64,000 nt of DNA. Source: Prevotella sp. Lineage in GTDB: Bacteria; Bacteroidota; Bacteroidia; Bacteroidales; Bacteroidaceae. The stretch's first letter is position 1. Each line of letters starts with the position of its first letter. Of the stretch, positions 8,932 through 17,299 are shown one piece after another. A model generated the notes under the pieces. That model was not told the DNA's origin and ran no database searches. It saw only the letters and a list, made by a program, of their open reading frames with translations. The stretch spans positions 50,490 to 114,489 of the forward strand of contig JAFTGH010000006.1 in assembly GCA_017458005.1 (NCBI GenBank), read 5' to 3'. Made by a program: the position numbers and the translations under genes.

Positions 8932-9933
8932 ATGGCATTTTATAACGAAGGTTATTCAAAAGCCTGTAGGTCGTGGATTGAAAACAACAAGGAATTCTAC
9001 AGGCATTTTAGTGATGCGGTAAAGCAACTGAGATTAAGTGGAATGCTGCATGTTTATGATTTCGCTTTGACCAATCTGCCAAATAGACCACAATCAGTAA
9101 AAGTTGGTGATTATGGAGAAGTGGTTTGGGTGAAGTATGAAAAGATACATTCAGATTTTGGGGTGAGAAGCCTCATTTCATGGCCGACATCTCTTTCTTC
9201 ATGGGCGAAAAGCAAGGAGGATTATGTTTATGCAGCGACAGCATGGTTGATTCATGGAGACTTTTATGAGACAATGGTACACCAGATAATAGGATGCTAT
9301 AAGCAAGAAGAGTACATTAATAAAGATGCCTCCTTGTACAAATTGATGCAGCGCCTTGTTAATGACAGTATTGTTCAGGGGATAAAGACAAGAAAGGACT
9401 GGGAAACATACGAGTCCATACTTCAAAATATAGAAAGGGGTATAATAGTCCCTCCAAAGATAACTACTCAGAAGGGAACTGATAATCCAAATAGTGATGC
9501 TTCATCTACGGATGATCAAAAAGGCCTGCCTGTGGAAGATAAGTATCGGCCCATTTTCAATCTTTTAAAGTGCAATGAGGAGATAAGGACTTCTGTCGCA
9601 GATGCCATAGCTAAGGAGATTGAAAAGAATAATAGCGGCACTATCATAGCATTTATCAAATTCGCATTGGAAAAGAAAAATTGGATAGGGACGCTTGGAG
9701 TATCCTTTTCTTCATATTATAGTGCGCTGAAAGTGCTTGTTGAAGGTCGACAAATGGTTTCGAGACAAAGGAGCAGCAGTTTCTACTCCAAATATCAATA
9801 TCTCCAGAATAAGACTTTGGATGACTTCAAAAATGCAGATGATCGTCATTTACTTATGGAGATTAACCGCATTTGGAAGGTCTTAGACAACATCGAGCAA
9901 GATGCTTTAAAGAAGAAACATAACCCTAATTGA
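8932..9933 (+). CDS. Uncharacterized element protein, 333 aa
   Basis: I do not recognise a family. It is soluble, without signal peptide or membrane segment. The N-terminal 140 residues contain aromatic-rich stretches (CRSWIENNKEFYRHF, FGVRSLISWPTSLSSW, TAWLIHGDFYETM), then a polar linker (about 175-200, TTQKGTDNPNSDASSTDDQKG) and a helical C-terminal domain (about 205-330). It begins 15 bp after the AlbA_2 gene stop and is probably cotranscribed. The two-domain layout with a low-complexity hinge fits a regulatory or scaffolding protein, but no function can be assigned. Confidence 0.7.
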   Translation: MAFYNEGYSKACRSWIENNKEFYRHFSDAVKQLRLSGMLHVYDFALTNLPNRPQSVKVGDYGEVVWVKYEKIHSDFGVRSLISWPTSLSSWAKSKEDYVYAATAWLIHGDFYETMVHQIIGCYKQEEYINKDASLYKLMQRLVNDSIVQGIKTRKDWETYESILQNIERGIIVPPKITTQKGTDNPNSDASSTDDQKGLPVEDKYRPIFNLLKCNEEIRTSVADAIAKEIEKNNSGTIIAFIKFALEKKNWIGTLGVSFSSYYSALKVLVEGRQMVSRQRSSSFYSKYQYLQNKTLDDFKNADDRHLLMEINRIWKVLDNIEQDALKKKHNPN

Positions 9934-9943
9934 CTTTCCACGA

Positions 9944-9970
9944 CTTGCAGAAGCTTGCAGGAACTTGCAA
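9944..9970. repeat. Three CTTGCA repeats in 10-bp phase
   Basis: CTTGCAG at 9944-9950 and 9954-9960 and CTTGCAA at 9964-9970, exactly 10 bp apart, i.e. on one face of the helix. They lie 13 bp after the preceding gene and 60 bp before the promoter of the HTH gene. They could be operator half-sites or replication-initiator iterons. Confidence 0.6.
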
Positions 9971-10029
9971 ACCTCATAACCAATTGGATTCAAGAGGATT
10001 AAACTCTTGACGATTTCATTTCAAACGCT

Positions 10030-10067
10030 TAATTTTGCACTCGCAATCAGACGAACTGGTTGCGAGT
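10030..10067 (+). promoter_or_regulatory. Promoter with overlapping hairpin upstream of the HTH/replication operon
   Basis: A -7 box TAATTTTG (10030-10037) is followed at once by an inverted repeat ACTCGCAA (10039-10046) / TTGCGAGT (10060-10067) and a T run. Because the start site would fall in the first arm, the hairpin is at the very 5' end of the transcript. It may be an operator, a leader structure, or a terminator for incoming transcription. Confidence 0.5.
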
Positions 10068-10120
10068 TTTTGTGTCTGGCCAGGCCTTAACTCGAAGTGT
10101 AAAATTAGAAAAAGAGAAAT

Positions 10121-10510
10121 ATGTTAGAAAGAAAAGAAAGTTTTCAGAATGTTGCCAACACCATCCAGGGATGGGATGCAACGCAGGAAGAGATGCTGCT
10201 GACACGTCAGTTGCTCTCAAACATCGAGAAGTGTGGAGATCACATCTCTATTACATTGACAGGTAAGGGTGTGAGTGCTATTGCCAGAGTGATTCAATCT
10301 CGTCTTGATGCAGAGGATAATATGCCGCTTGAGGAAGAGAGGAAAGACGATGACACGCTAATCTCTAAGCAGGACGTAAAAGACAGATTCAATGTCAGCG
10401 ACACGACTCTTTGGTTATGGGGTAAGAAGAATTATCTTGTTCCTGTAAAGATTGGACGTAAAGTGATGTATCGCTTGTCCGATATCAAACGACTGGTAAA
10501 TGGGAAATAG
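10121..10510 (+). CDS. Helix-turn-helix (excisionase/MerR-like) DNA-binding protein
   Basis: 129 aa. The C-terminal part (about 80-129) is a winged helix-turn-helix of the excisionase/HTH_17 type: ISKQDVKDRFNVSDTTLWLW followed by PVKIGRKVMYRLSDIKRLVN. The N-terminal 70 residues are helical. This type of small protein is found on most Bacteroidota mobile elements and can act in excision or as regulator of the following replication genes. It is 3 bp upstream of the DUF6291-like gene, so they are coupled. Whether it is a true excisionase is not decided by sequence. Confidence 0.82.
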   Translation: MLERKESFQNVANTIQGWDATQEEMLLTRQLLSNIEKCGDHISITLTGKGVSAIARVIQSRLDAEDNMPLEEERKDDDTLISKQDVKDRFNVSDTTLWLWGKKNYLVPVKIGRKVMYRLSDIKRLVNGK

Positions 10511-10513
10511 GCT

Positions 10514-11266
10514 ATGAAAGAAATCAAGAGTATAATCCTTTACCTTGACAGCCTCGTAGCCATTGAACATCTGACAGACGAGCAGGCTGGTATCCTGATC
10601 AAAGCGGTACTCCGCTATGCGAAGGATGGCCAGCAGCTCGAAACCTCAGATACGGCTTTAATCGCACTGTTCTCCATCTTGTGTGCACAGGTAGACCGTG
10701 ACCACAAGAAATATGAAGAGCGTTGTGAGCGAAATAGTGCCAATGCACGCAAACGTCGTGCGAGCCAAGGCCAAATCGAACAATCGCATCCAATCGCAAG
10801 CGATGGCAAGCCACCGCAAGCGGCTGGATGCCTAAATAATAATGATAATAATAGTGATATTGATAATGAAAATAGTGATGATACCGCTAACGCAATAATC
10901 ATCAGGAGTCAGCCCGGTGTCTCTTTCGATACTGTCAGGGAGATGTATGGGAAAGTCGCTGGGGATATAAATAAGGCAAAAGCATTATGGGGCGGACTGT
11001 CTGATCAAGATCATGCTGCCATCCTCGCATACATACCAGGATATGTCGCTAGTACGCCAGAGATTAGATATCGCAAGAACTTGAATAATTTCCTCTCGGA
11101 ACGATACTGGGAGAATCATCCAATAAATAATAGACAAGATGGAATTGAGTATAACCCAAGAATTGGTGAACAGGAAAAGAGAAAACGGGACGTTTATAGT
11201 ACCGCAGTCAAGGCTATCAACAACCTCACTAATGCCGCAGAAGTGCCAGGAATGGAGCCAAAGTGA
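10514..11266 (+). CDS. DUF6291-like, replication-initiation type protein
   Basis: 250 aa. Residues 1-80 resemble the DUF6291 domain of Bacteroidota phages and elements (YLDSLVAIEHLTDEQAGILIKAVLRYAKDGQ ... ALFSILCAQVDRDHKKYEE, quoted in two parts). A low-complexity Asn/Asp-rich linker follows (about 107-128), then a C-terminal helical domain with KAKALWGGLSDQDHAAILAY and KNLNNFLSERYW, reminiscent of phage replication organizer proteins. It probably takes part in element replication, as inferred from family and position between an HTH gene and the mobilization region. It overlaps the next gene. Confidence 0.65.
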   Translation: MKEIKSIILYLDSLVAIEHLTDEQAGILIKAVLRYAKDGQQLETSDTALIALFSILCAQVDRDHKKYEERCERNSANARKRRASQGQIEQSHPIASDGKPPQAAGCLNNNDNNSDIDNENSDDTANAIIIRSQPGVSFDTVREMYGKVAGDINKAKALWGGLSDQDHAAILAYIPGYVASTPEIRYRKNLNNFLSERYWENHPINNRQDGIEYNPRIGEQEKRKRDVYSTAVKAINNLTNAAEVPGMEPK

Positions 11267-11753
11267 TGCGCTGATGTTGCAGAAGTACCCCACTTTTACA
11301 GCGTTTTTTCAGGTGTTCAATGTGAGCCGCCAATTGGTTATCTGCCAATATCCTACATACTGCATTCTAGGCCCTTCACCAACGCTTATTCAGATAGATA
11401 AGATGTATGGCGTGTTTACTTCTGCTAAGTGGCTGGTCACCCTGGTTGCTGATGCCAGTTTGAGTTGCGGATTGAAAGATGATGCGTCAGAAGACCAGTT
11501 GCAACTTACGGCTATGGCCATTTCTACAAGATACAAATGGCTGAAAGCAGGAGAACTTATGTTGTTCTTCTTCAATTTCAAGGCGGGTTTCTATGAACAG
11601 TTTTACAGTCGCTTCGATCCTCAGGCTATCATCAGAAGTATGAACACCTTTCTTGAAGAACGTGCATCTGTTATAGACAAACAAGTTCAGGCAAGAAACA
11701 TGACTCAATATGAAAGAAAGACGATAACAAAAGGGAAAGGAGATGATCCGTGA
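11232..11753 (+). CDS. DUF6633-like element protein
   Basis: 173 aa from the ATG at 11232 (start uncertain; ATG at 11274 is also plausible and lies just past the upstream stop). The pattern PSPTLIQIDKMYG, then ELMLFFFNFKAGFYEQFYSRFDPQAI, resembles a family found after DUF6291-like genes in Bacteroidales elements that I believe is DUF6633; I cannot verify the accession. No membrane segments or enzyme motifs are visible. It is part of the HTH-replication operon upstream of the mobilization region. Confidence 0.6.
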   Translation: MPQKCQEWSQSDALMLQKYPTFTAFFQVFNVSRQLVICQYPTYCILGPSPTLIQIDKMYGVFTSAKWLVTLVADASLSCGLKDDASEDQLQLTAMAISTRYKWLKAGELMLFFFNFKAGFYEQFYSRFDPQAIIRSMNTFLEERASVIDKQVQARNMTQYERKTITKGKGDDP

Positions 11754-11781
11754 CAAGAGCCAATGCGTGCAGAGTAATGAA

Positions 11782-11929
11782 GGGCTTGCCCCTTGATATA
11801 GCCCACTATAACTACGAGCTTCGCTTTCGTAGTTGTGGGCTCTTCCGAGGGACTCAGGGCTTTGCCCTAAGAACCCACCAAGGGCTGCTTGCCCTATGGA
11901 ACCTCGCAAGGGGGGGACCCTCCCCCTTG
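11782..11929. other. Putative origin of transfer (oriT): structured GC-rich region before the relaxase
   Basis: The 370-bp gap before the relaxase holds no gene. It contains one large hairpin, GCCCAC (11801-11806) and AACTACGA (11810-11817) pairing with TCGTAGTT (11827-11834) and GTGGGC (11835-11840). It also has mini-hairpins of the form GGGC-loop-GCCC at 11782-11791, 11856-11868 and 11881-11895, and CAAGGGGG/CCCCCTTG at 11907-11929. Location directly 5' of a MOBV relaxase and the hairpin are the reasons for calling oriT; the nick site is not identified. Confidence 0.6.
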
Positions 11930-12122
11930 ACCGCCCCGCTCAGTGGCATCTGCCCCTAAGAACCCTGAGCAGGAAGTGACTCTCTCCCTGCACCCACCAA
12001 TCAGGGTTCACACCCCGATACCCCTTTTGGGAGAAATACAGAAACTACAAATTTCTGAATTACAGTAAAACAGTAATTACATAAATTCATATTTTCATAA
12101 AATCATAAAAACGTAAATAGCT

Positions 12123-13445
12123 ATGAGCACAACAGCAAAAGCATCCGACCACGTAAAGCCCTGCAACATCGAGCAGAGCGAACGTCACAACAGACGAGAC
12201 GCAGAATATATTACCTCACTTAATCCGCGTACCCTTTATGTGCGCCCCGAACTGAGTCACAACAACGAGTCGTATGTGGTACCCGACTTAAAGGGTATCA
12301 CCCTCCAGCAGCACTATGATGCTATCAAGGCGATGGTAAAGCAGAAGACTGGCCGAGCCATGCAGGAGAAGAAGGTGACTGTCATTGGTAAGAATGGCAA
12401 ACCGAAGGAGCGCAACGGCAGCAGTCCCATCCGCGAGAGTGTCGTGAACATCAAGTCTGACACCACAATGGCCGACCTCCAGAAGTACACTCAGAAAGTG
12501 CAAGAGCGATGGGGAGTCAGAGCCATCCAGATACACATCCACAAAGATGAAGGCCATTACACCAATCCTGATGACCCGTCAACCTGGCAACCCAATCTTC
12601 ATGCTCATATCATCTGGGACTGGATGAACCATGATACCGGCAAGTCCTTCAAACTCGGCAAGAAGGACATGGAGGAGCTACAGGATCTGGCAGCAGAGAC
12701 GTTGGAGATGGAACGAGGCAAGCGTAAGTCCGAAACAGGCCATGAGCATTTGGAGCGTAACGACTTCATCCTATCCGAGCAGAGGAAGCAGAGTGCAGAA
12801 CTCGACAATGAGATTGCTGTGAAGCGAGATAGACTCAATGCTGAGAATGGCAATGCCATCAAATCTGGTGTGGCCAACCTCTTCGGAAAGGGAAAGTATG
12901 CCGATATGGAGAAGGAGAACAAACGACTGAAAGAAGAACTGCCAAAGCAAAAAGCAGCCTTGCAGCAAAAACATCAGCAAGTTCTTGATGCGGAACGGGA
13001 CAGGCTGGGCCAACAACTTGCTGAGAAGGACAAGATAATTGAAGGGCTTCAGACTAAATACAAGAATGAAGTGCAACACCATCAACAAGACAATCAAGAG
13101 AAAGACAGAATCATCGACCAAAAAGATAGAATCATCAATGATTATCGCGAACGGCTTGGTCATTATCTGTCAACTCTCTCCGAACTGTTACGAGGTGCAG
13201 TTAAGGCCGTCATCGATTATGTTCAGTCTGGCTATCGCAGTTTCAGTGCTCGCCAGGATGGCGATGTTAGACGATATTTGAATGGCCAACTTGATAAAGA
13301 AGAGGCTGCTACCAATGTGTATAATGCCTCATTGCCCTATCTGAAAACGGATGAGTGTGAGCGTGTGAAGGGGCAACTCTCCTATATCGTTCAGGATATG
13401 AAGGAAGAACAGTATCTAAGCCGAAGTCATGGATTCCACAGGTAA
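12123..13445 (+). CDS. MOBV-family relaxase (Mob/Pre plasmid recombination enzyme)
   Basis: 440 aa. The N-terminal 200 residues form the Mob/Pre relaxase domain: ERHNRRDAEYITSLNP (about 20-35), then the HUH-type metal-binding and catalytic region QIHIHKDEGH (about 139-148) and NLHAHIIWDW (about 159-168). From about 215 to 350 it is a long charged coiled coil (KQKAALQQKHQQVLDAE, KDRIIDQKDRIINDYRERL), with a helical tail. It would nick oriT and pilot the element through a helper conjugation machine. Length and motifs look complete. Confidence 0.92.
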   Translation: MSTTAKASDHVKPCNIEQSERHNRRDAEYITSLNPRTLYVRPELSHNNESYVVPDLKGITLQQHYDAIKAMVKQKTGRAMQEKKVTVIGKNGKPKERNGSSPIRESVVNIKSDTTMADLQKYTQKVQERWGVRAIQIHIHKDEGHYTNPDDPSTWQPNLHAHIIWDWMNHDTGKSFKLGKKDMEELQDLAAETLEMERGKRKSETGHEHLERNDFILSEQRKQSAELDNEIAVKRDRLNAENGNAIKSGVANLFGKGKYADMEKENKRLKEELPKQKAALQQKHQQVLDAERDRLGQQLAEKDKIIEGLQTKYKNEVQHHQQDNQEKDRIIDQKDRIINDYRERLGHYLSTLSELLRGAVKAVIDYVQSGYRSFSARQDGDVRRYLNGQLDKEEAATNVYNASLPYLKTDECERVKGQLSYIVQDMKEEQYLSRSHGFHR

Positions 13446-13654
13446 TGCTGCAAACAAACGAGCCAGCTAATAACAGGCTTTCGGCTGGTTTATTCTACTT
13501 GTTTAAGAGGGCCTATTTGTAACGTAACCCAGCCAAAAGTTGAATACTGCTGGCGTGTTGACACCCTAAGAGCACTCAAAGAGCTAAAGAAAAATATATA
13601 GTCGAAGCTATAGCCATAGACACAGCCTATAAAAGGTTATTTTTATTTTTCTGC
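13446..13654. other. Intergenic region after relaxase
   Basis: 209 bp without a gene. A weak hairpin, CCAGC (13463-13467) with GCTGG (13484-13488) followed by TTTATT, may terminate the relaxase transcript. The end of the region runs into the operator of the WYL gene. Confidence 0.4.
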
Positions 13655-13693
13655 ACCTGTGCCTTGTTTTTGCACAGGTTTTTAGTATCTTTG
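13655..13693 (+). promoter_or_regulatory. Cargo regulon operator 1 and promoter (WYL gene)
   Basis: Inverted repeat ACCTGTGCC (13655-13663) / TGCACAGGT (13671-13679), 7-bp spacer, then 6 bp to the -7 box TATCTTTG (13686-13693). Geometry is identical to the four other cargo promoters, but the arms differ by two bases from the common AGGTGTGCC. Sitting before the WYL regulator itself, it implies autoregulation. Confidence 0.8.
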
Positions 13694-13714
13694 CACCATC
13701 AAAAGATATTAGTT

Positions 13715-14626
13715 ATGGCAAAGAATCTGTTGAATAAGTATGTCTGGCTGGTAGAAACTATCTACAAGGCTAAAAAGATTTCTTATGAGGAAATTAATCG
13801 CCGTTGGTTAGACAATGACATGAGTGAGGGGAAGCCTTTACCTCTCAGGACATTCCATAAATGGCGTATTGCGATTGAAGAAATGTTTGGCCTGATCATT
13901 GAGAATGAGCAAGGAGGCCAGTATCGTTACTATATCGAGAACGCTGACGAACTGAAGAACGGCTCTATGCGTAGTTGGCTTTTCAATACGCTTACAGTAA
14001 GCAATCTGATGTTAGACAGCGTTAGCATCAAGGATAAGATATTGTTTGAAGAGATTCCTGATGGCGAACAATATCTACCAGTCATCATCGAGGCATTGAA
14101 GAAAAATACCGTTCTTGAAATAACCTATCAGAGTTTTTGGCGCGAGGAATCCAATACGTTCCCAGTTGAGCCTTATTGCTTGAAGGCATTCAAGCAGCGT
14201 TGGTATCTTGTGGCTCGCAGCCCATATTACGACAGAATTATGATTTATGCCTTGGATCGTACCCAAGCGATAGAACCAACAGACGAGACGTTTGATTATC
14301 CTGAGGATTTCGTGGCAGGCGAGTATTTCGATGACTGTTTCGGTATTATAGCAGATGAAGAATATGATGTGGAGACGGTTAAATTCAAAGTAGCTGCAGG
14401 GCAGGCCAACTACATCCGTTCGTTGATGCTTCATCAGTCACAAAAGGAGATAGAGCGTACGGATGAATACAGCATATTCACAGTAAGATTACGTCCTACA
14501 TTTGATTTCCGGCAAGAAATCCTTACTATGGGTAGCGACGTAGAGATTCTTTCGCCCAAATGGTTCCGTGATGAACTTGCAGAGATTTCAAAACACATGT
14601 GGAACAAATACCAGAACGACAAATGA
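13715..14626 (+). CDS. WYL-domain transcriptional regulator
   Basis: 303 aa from the ATG at 13715; the longer open frame covers the promoter. Residues 1-75 form a helical DNA-binding region (KNLLNKYVWLVETIYKAK, RTFHKWRIAIEEMFG). Residues about 125-215 are the WYL domain (VLEITYQSFWREE, EPYCLKAFKQRWYLVARSP, IMIYALDRTQ), and 220-303 the C-terminal extension. WYL regulators bind nucleic acid or nucleotide ligands and control DNA damage or phage defence genes (PafBC, DriD, BrxR/CapW are known examples). Five matching inverted-repeat operators in the next 6 kb, including its own, make it the likely master regulator of the cargo. The exonuclease gene overlaps its stop. Confidence 0.9.
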   Translation: MAKNLLNKYVWLVETIYKAKKISYEEINRRWLDNDMSEGKPLPLRTFHKWRIAIEEMFGLIIENEQGGQYRYYIENADELKNGSMRSWLFNTLTVSNLMLDSVSIKDKILFEEIPDGEQYLPVIIEALKKNTVLEITYQSFWREESNTFPVEPYCLKAFKQRWYLVARSPYYDRIMIYALDRTQAIEPTDETFDYPEDFVAGEYFDDCFGIIADEEYDVETVKFKVAAGQANYIRSLMLHQSQKEIERTDEYSIFTVRLRPTFDFRQEILTMGSDVEILSPKWFRDELAEISKHMWNKYQNDK

Positions 14627-15115
14627 GAGACTTTGCAGCAATAGACTTCGAGACAGCCAACAATGAGCGGACAAGTGTCTGCTCCGTTGGTGTGGTAATC
14701 GTCAGGAATGGTGAGATTGTGGATACTTTCTACTCTCTGATTCAGCCTGAGCCAAACTATTATAATTATTGGTGTACACAAGTCCATGGCCTAACGCGTC
14801 AAGATACCGAGGATGCCCCTGTATTCCCGGAAGTCTGGAAGCAAATAGAACCGCTTATCGAAGGTCTGCCATTGGTGGCCCATAACAAGGCTTTCGACGA
14901 GTCTTGCCTTAAAGCAGTTTTCCATTGCTATCAGATGGACTATCCTAACTATACTTTCTTTTTGTACATGTGTGGCTTCTCGCCGAGCTTTTCCACAAGC
15001 AGAGAACCATCAGCTTCACACCATTTCAAAACTCTGCGGTTATCAACTCGAAAACCACCATCATGCACTCTCCGATGCTGAGGCATGTGCATGGATAGCA
15101 AGGGAAATCCTGTGA
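14623..15115 (+). pseudogene. DnaQ-like 3'-5' exonuclease, frameshifted
   Basis: The ATG at 14623 overlaps the WYL stop (ATGA). Frame 1 gives MRDFAAIDFETANNERTS (DEDDh motif ExoI DFE), then AHNKAFDESCL (ExoII) up to PNYTFF. At the T5 run 14959-14963 the frame is lost. The rest of the family sequence continues in the +1 frame as CTCVASRRAFP, LHTISKLCGY and HHALSDAEACAWIA (ExoIII HxxxxDA), ending at 15115. One T fewer would restore a protein of about 163 aa, the normal size for this DnaQ-type family. Either a real inactivating insertion or a homopolymer sequencing error. Confidence 0.85.
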
Positions 15116-15204
15116 TTATCCACATATCCACACGATATCATTATCATCTTCATAAAAAGAGAGAAAAGAAAGAAAAAATAAAAGAAAATAATGAGATTCT
15201 TATA

Positions 15205-15243
15205 AGGTGTGCCCTCCAATGGCACACCTCTGTTGTATCTTTA
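15205..15243 (+). promoter_or_regulatory. Cargo regulon operator 2 and promoter
   Basis: Perfect inverted repeat AGGTGTGCC (15205-15213) / GGCACACCT (15221-15229), 7-bp spacer, 6 bp to -7 box TATCTTTA (15236-15243). Drives the 151-aa unknown gene. Confidence 0.85.
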
Positions 15244-15264
15244 CACCATAAACCAGAGAGAAAT

Positions 15265-15720
15265 ATGGAATTAAGTATAAAACAAGATAGCGAATCCTTC
15301 ACATTCTCTGAGGTGGCAGTCTTAAACAAAGTCCAATTCAGGGCCAAAGTGGATGAGGTGATCTGGCTTGTGTCGCGTGAGTCGCACATTGTGCCATTAA
15401 AGCAAGAGCGATTAGAGTATCTTTATGGAGAGGAAACCATGATAAAGAGATCGCTCTACTCTATTCATAAAGATGGGATTGACAGAATGGAGTCTGTTAT
15501 TGAACAAATAAAGATGTACGAGTCTGCTGGCTTGAAAACTTTCGAGCACGTTGTTTTCTTTATCCAGACTTCAAAAGAATATCCTTTAGTGATGAGTGAA
15601 TTAAGTCAATTGCAAGAACTGACGGTCATGTTTTCCTCTACGGCCGATATTCTGTGGGGCCTCGGAGTCGACGACATGCTTGACGACAGAATTTTCTTCA
15701 CGCTTGTATGCAGCAAATAA
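15265..15720 (+). CDS. Uncharacterized cargo protein, 151 aa
   Basis: Start set at the ATG at 15265 because the operator and promoter at 15205-15243 lie upstream within the same open frame. No family recognised. The protein is soluble, acidic and mixed alpha/beta, with MELSIKQDSESFTFSEVAVL at the N-terminus and FEHVVFFIQTSKEYPLVMSE in the centre. It is a single-gene unit between two regulon promoters. Nothing in the sequence suggests an enzyme motif. Confidence 0.7.
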   Translation: MELSIKQDSESFTFSEVAVLNKVQFRAKVDEVIWLVSRESHIVPLKQERLEYLYGEETMIKRSLYSIHKDGIDRMESVIEQIKMYESAGLKTFEHVVFFIQTSKEYPLVMSELSQLQELTVMFSSTADILWGLGVDDMLDDRIFFTLVCSK

Positions 15721-16073
15721 GGAAGCTCAAACATCTAACATGCAAATTGTTAATACTCTAAAATAGAGTAGGATAGGAGATACTGAATTATCCAAGAGTA
15801 CCAGTAAAGTATATCTTGAAAAGATGGTAGAAAGTAAAAAGTACTATACCGGGTGGATAGAAGGTAAAACATATAGCGGATGAAGACTCCATCATCTGTT
15901 TAAAAGGTATTGTAATTTCTAAGGTTTCACCAGAAGGTCAGGTGTTAGGAAGCCGAGAACTGACAGCTGAAGAACAAACACAATGGTTAAAACAATAGTA
16001 TATAGAGCATGGGAAAAAGATTCTAACGAAAGGTTGTTAGATATCTGACCCAGTATTTTGGCAGATTATTCAT
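15721..16073. other. Intergenic stretch with a decayed small ORF
   Basis: Apart from the broken reading frame at 15824-15998 the 350 bp are AT-rich and hold no gene. CTCTA/TAGAG (15757-15769) forms a small hairpin that could terminate the 151-aa gene. Confidence 0.4.
15824..15998 (+). pseudogene. Remnant of a small gene, frameshifted in an A4 run
   Basis: From ATG 15824 the frame reads MVESKKYYTGWIEGK and stops soon after. Removing one A from the AAAA at about 15866 joins it to HIADEDSIICLKGIVISKVS and then LGSRELTAEEQTQWLKQ, ending at the TAG 15996-15998. The join gives a coherent 57-aa protein, which is why I read it as a broken gene. No promoter is evident and no family is recognised. Confidence 0.45.
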
Positions 16074-16112
16074 AGGTATGCTTCAATACGGCATACCTTC
16101 CTTTTATATTTG
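16074..16112 (+). promoter_or_regulatory. Cargo regulon operator 3 and promoter
   Basis: AGGTATGCT (16074-16082) / GGCATACCT (16090-16098), one mismatch in the arms, 7-bp spacer, 6 bp to -7 TATATTTG (16105-16112). Same layout as the other sites with an A/T swap at one symmetric position. Confidence 0.8.
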
Positions 16113-16138
16113 CAGAATCATTCAAAACCAAAAGGATT

Positions 16139-17203
16139 ATGAGAACAAAAGTATTATTCTTGGCGCTGGTTGTCCTTGGCGCATTGCAAATAAGGGCACA
16201 GGTTAGTAACGTTGCTTCATTCGGACTGAAATTTCAGGAAAGGGAGCAAAAGAAGAAAGAAGAGGTGAAGATCCTGGAGGATTTGCTCGTTCAGTACAAG
16301 GCAATGATTCCAGGATTGGTAAAGTTCAAGCTAACTGTTCAGGAGCCCATAGAGATCACTAAAGGTCAGTTTGTCTCTATGATCAAGAGCAATGAACCAA
16401 GGGGAGGACGAGATGTAACCTTCGGAGGATGCGATAGCTCTATTGATCATCTGGCCTATGAGTTTTCACATTATACTCAGCATACAGGAACCATTGTAAA
16501 GCATCCATACGTCAAGAACGGAGAAGTTATCGAGAAAGGTATCAAGAATTGGCTGAGAAATGCTGATGAATGCGTTCTGATGACCTTGAACATTGATATA
16601 GAGTTGGATCACGATAAAAAGGAGGCTATCCTGAAACTCTTCAAAGAGACTGTTGATAAAATAACACTGTCAGATGCAGAGATACGCGAGTTCAAACAGA
16701 AGAATGTAAACTATACCACGAGTTTCATTCTGTTTGAGCCTTGTATCGGAAATTTTTGGCATGAGTTAGCATTGAGAAACAGCCCAGAGGTACTTACAGA
16801 TATTTCTAATCGATTCCTGCAAGTAGGTTATGAGGCCATTTCTGATTTCGTCGTTAAGGATAACGTAGGTGGAGTTTCTGCATTTCCTGGGTATCAGATT
16901 ATGAAGAACTTGATAGAATCTAATACGGATTCTGATATAAGCAAGGCAGAGAAAAAAGATCCTAATGGCAAACAGATCGTAATCAACACTAATAGCACAG
17001 GCTTGTTGGCAAATGGCGAAGGATTGTTTTCGCCAGCCATTTATATAGAGAAATACCCATTTCTCAGTTTTAGCAACAAATCCTATAAGAAGCGTGGATA
17101 TTTGGAATACAAGAACTTTGGCAATGGGTGGGTTATACACTTCCTGATACCCAAATCAGAAATCTCTAAATACAGCAGTTTTGTTGTTGAACAGAAGAAA
17201 TAG
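16139..17203 (+). CDS. Exported uncharacterized cargo protein, 354 aa
   Basis: A clear signal peptide, MRTKVLFLALVVLGALQIRAQ, precedes a charged mature protein, so it is exported to periplasm or surface. No lipobox cysteine at the cleavage point. Recognisable segments are GGRDVTFGGCDSSIDHLAYEF and KNWLRNADECVLMTLNIDIE, but no family is known to me. It is the only clearly exported product of the cargo and is controlled by operator 3. Notable for a set otherwise consisting of cytoplasmic nucleic-acid-type proteins. Confidence 0.75.
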   Translation: MRTKVLFLALVVLGALQIRAQVSNVASFGLKFQEREQKKKEEVKILEDLLVQYKAMIPGLVKFKLTVQEPIEITKGQFVSMIKSNEPRGGRDVTFGGCDSSIDHLAYEFSHYTQHTGTIVKHPYVKNGEVIEKGIKNWLRNADECVLMTLNIDIELDHDKKEAILKLFKETVDKITLSDAEIREFKQKNVNYTTSFILFEPCIGNFWHELALRNSPEVLTDISNRFLQVGYEAISDFVVKDNVGGVSAFPGYQIMKNLIESNTDSDISKAEKKDPNGKQIVINTNSTGLLANGEGLFSPAIYIEKYPFLSFSNKSYKKRGYLEYKNFGNGWVIHFLIPKSEISKYSSFVVEQKK

Positions 17204-17226
17204 TCAAAGAAAACAAGAATTCTTGG

Positions 17227-17265
17227 AGGTGTGCCCCTATACGGCACACCTTTTCCGTATCTTTG
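17227..17265 (+). promoter_or_regulatory. Cargo regulon operator 4 and promoter
   Basis: Perfect inverted repeat AGGTGTGCC (17227-17235) / GGCACACCT (17243-17251), 7-bp spacer, 6 bp to -7 TATCTTTG (17258-17265). Confidence 0.87.
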
Positions 17266-17299
17266 CACCATCAAGTATTACTGAAAATAAATAATCGAT

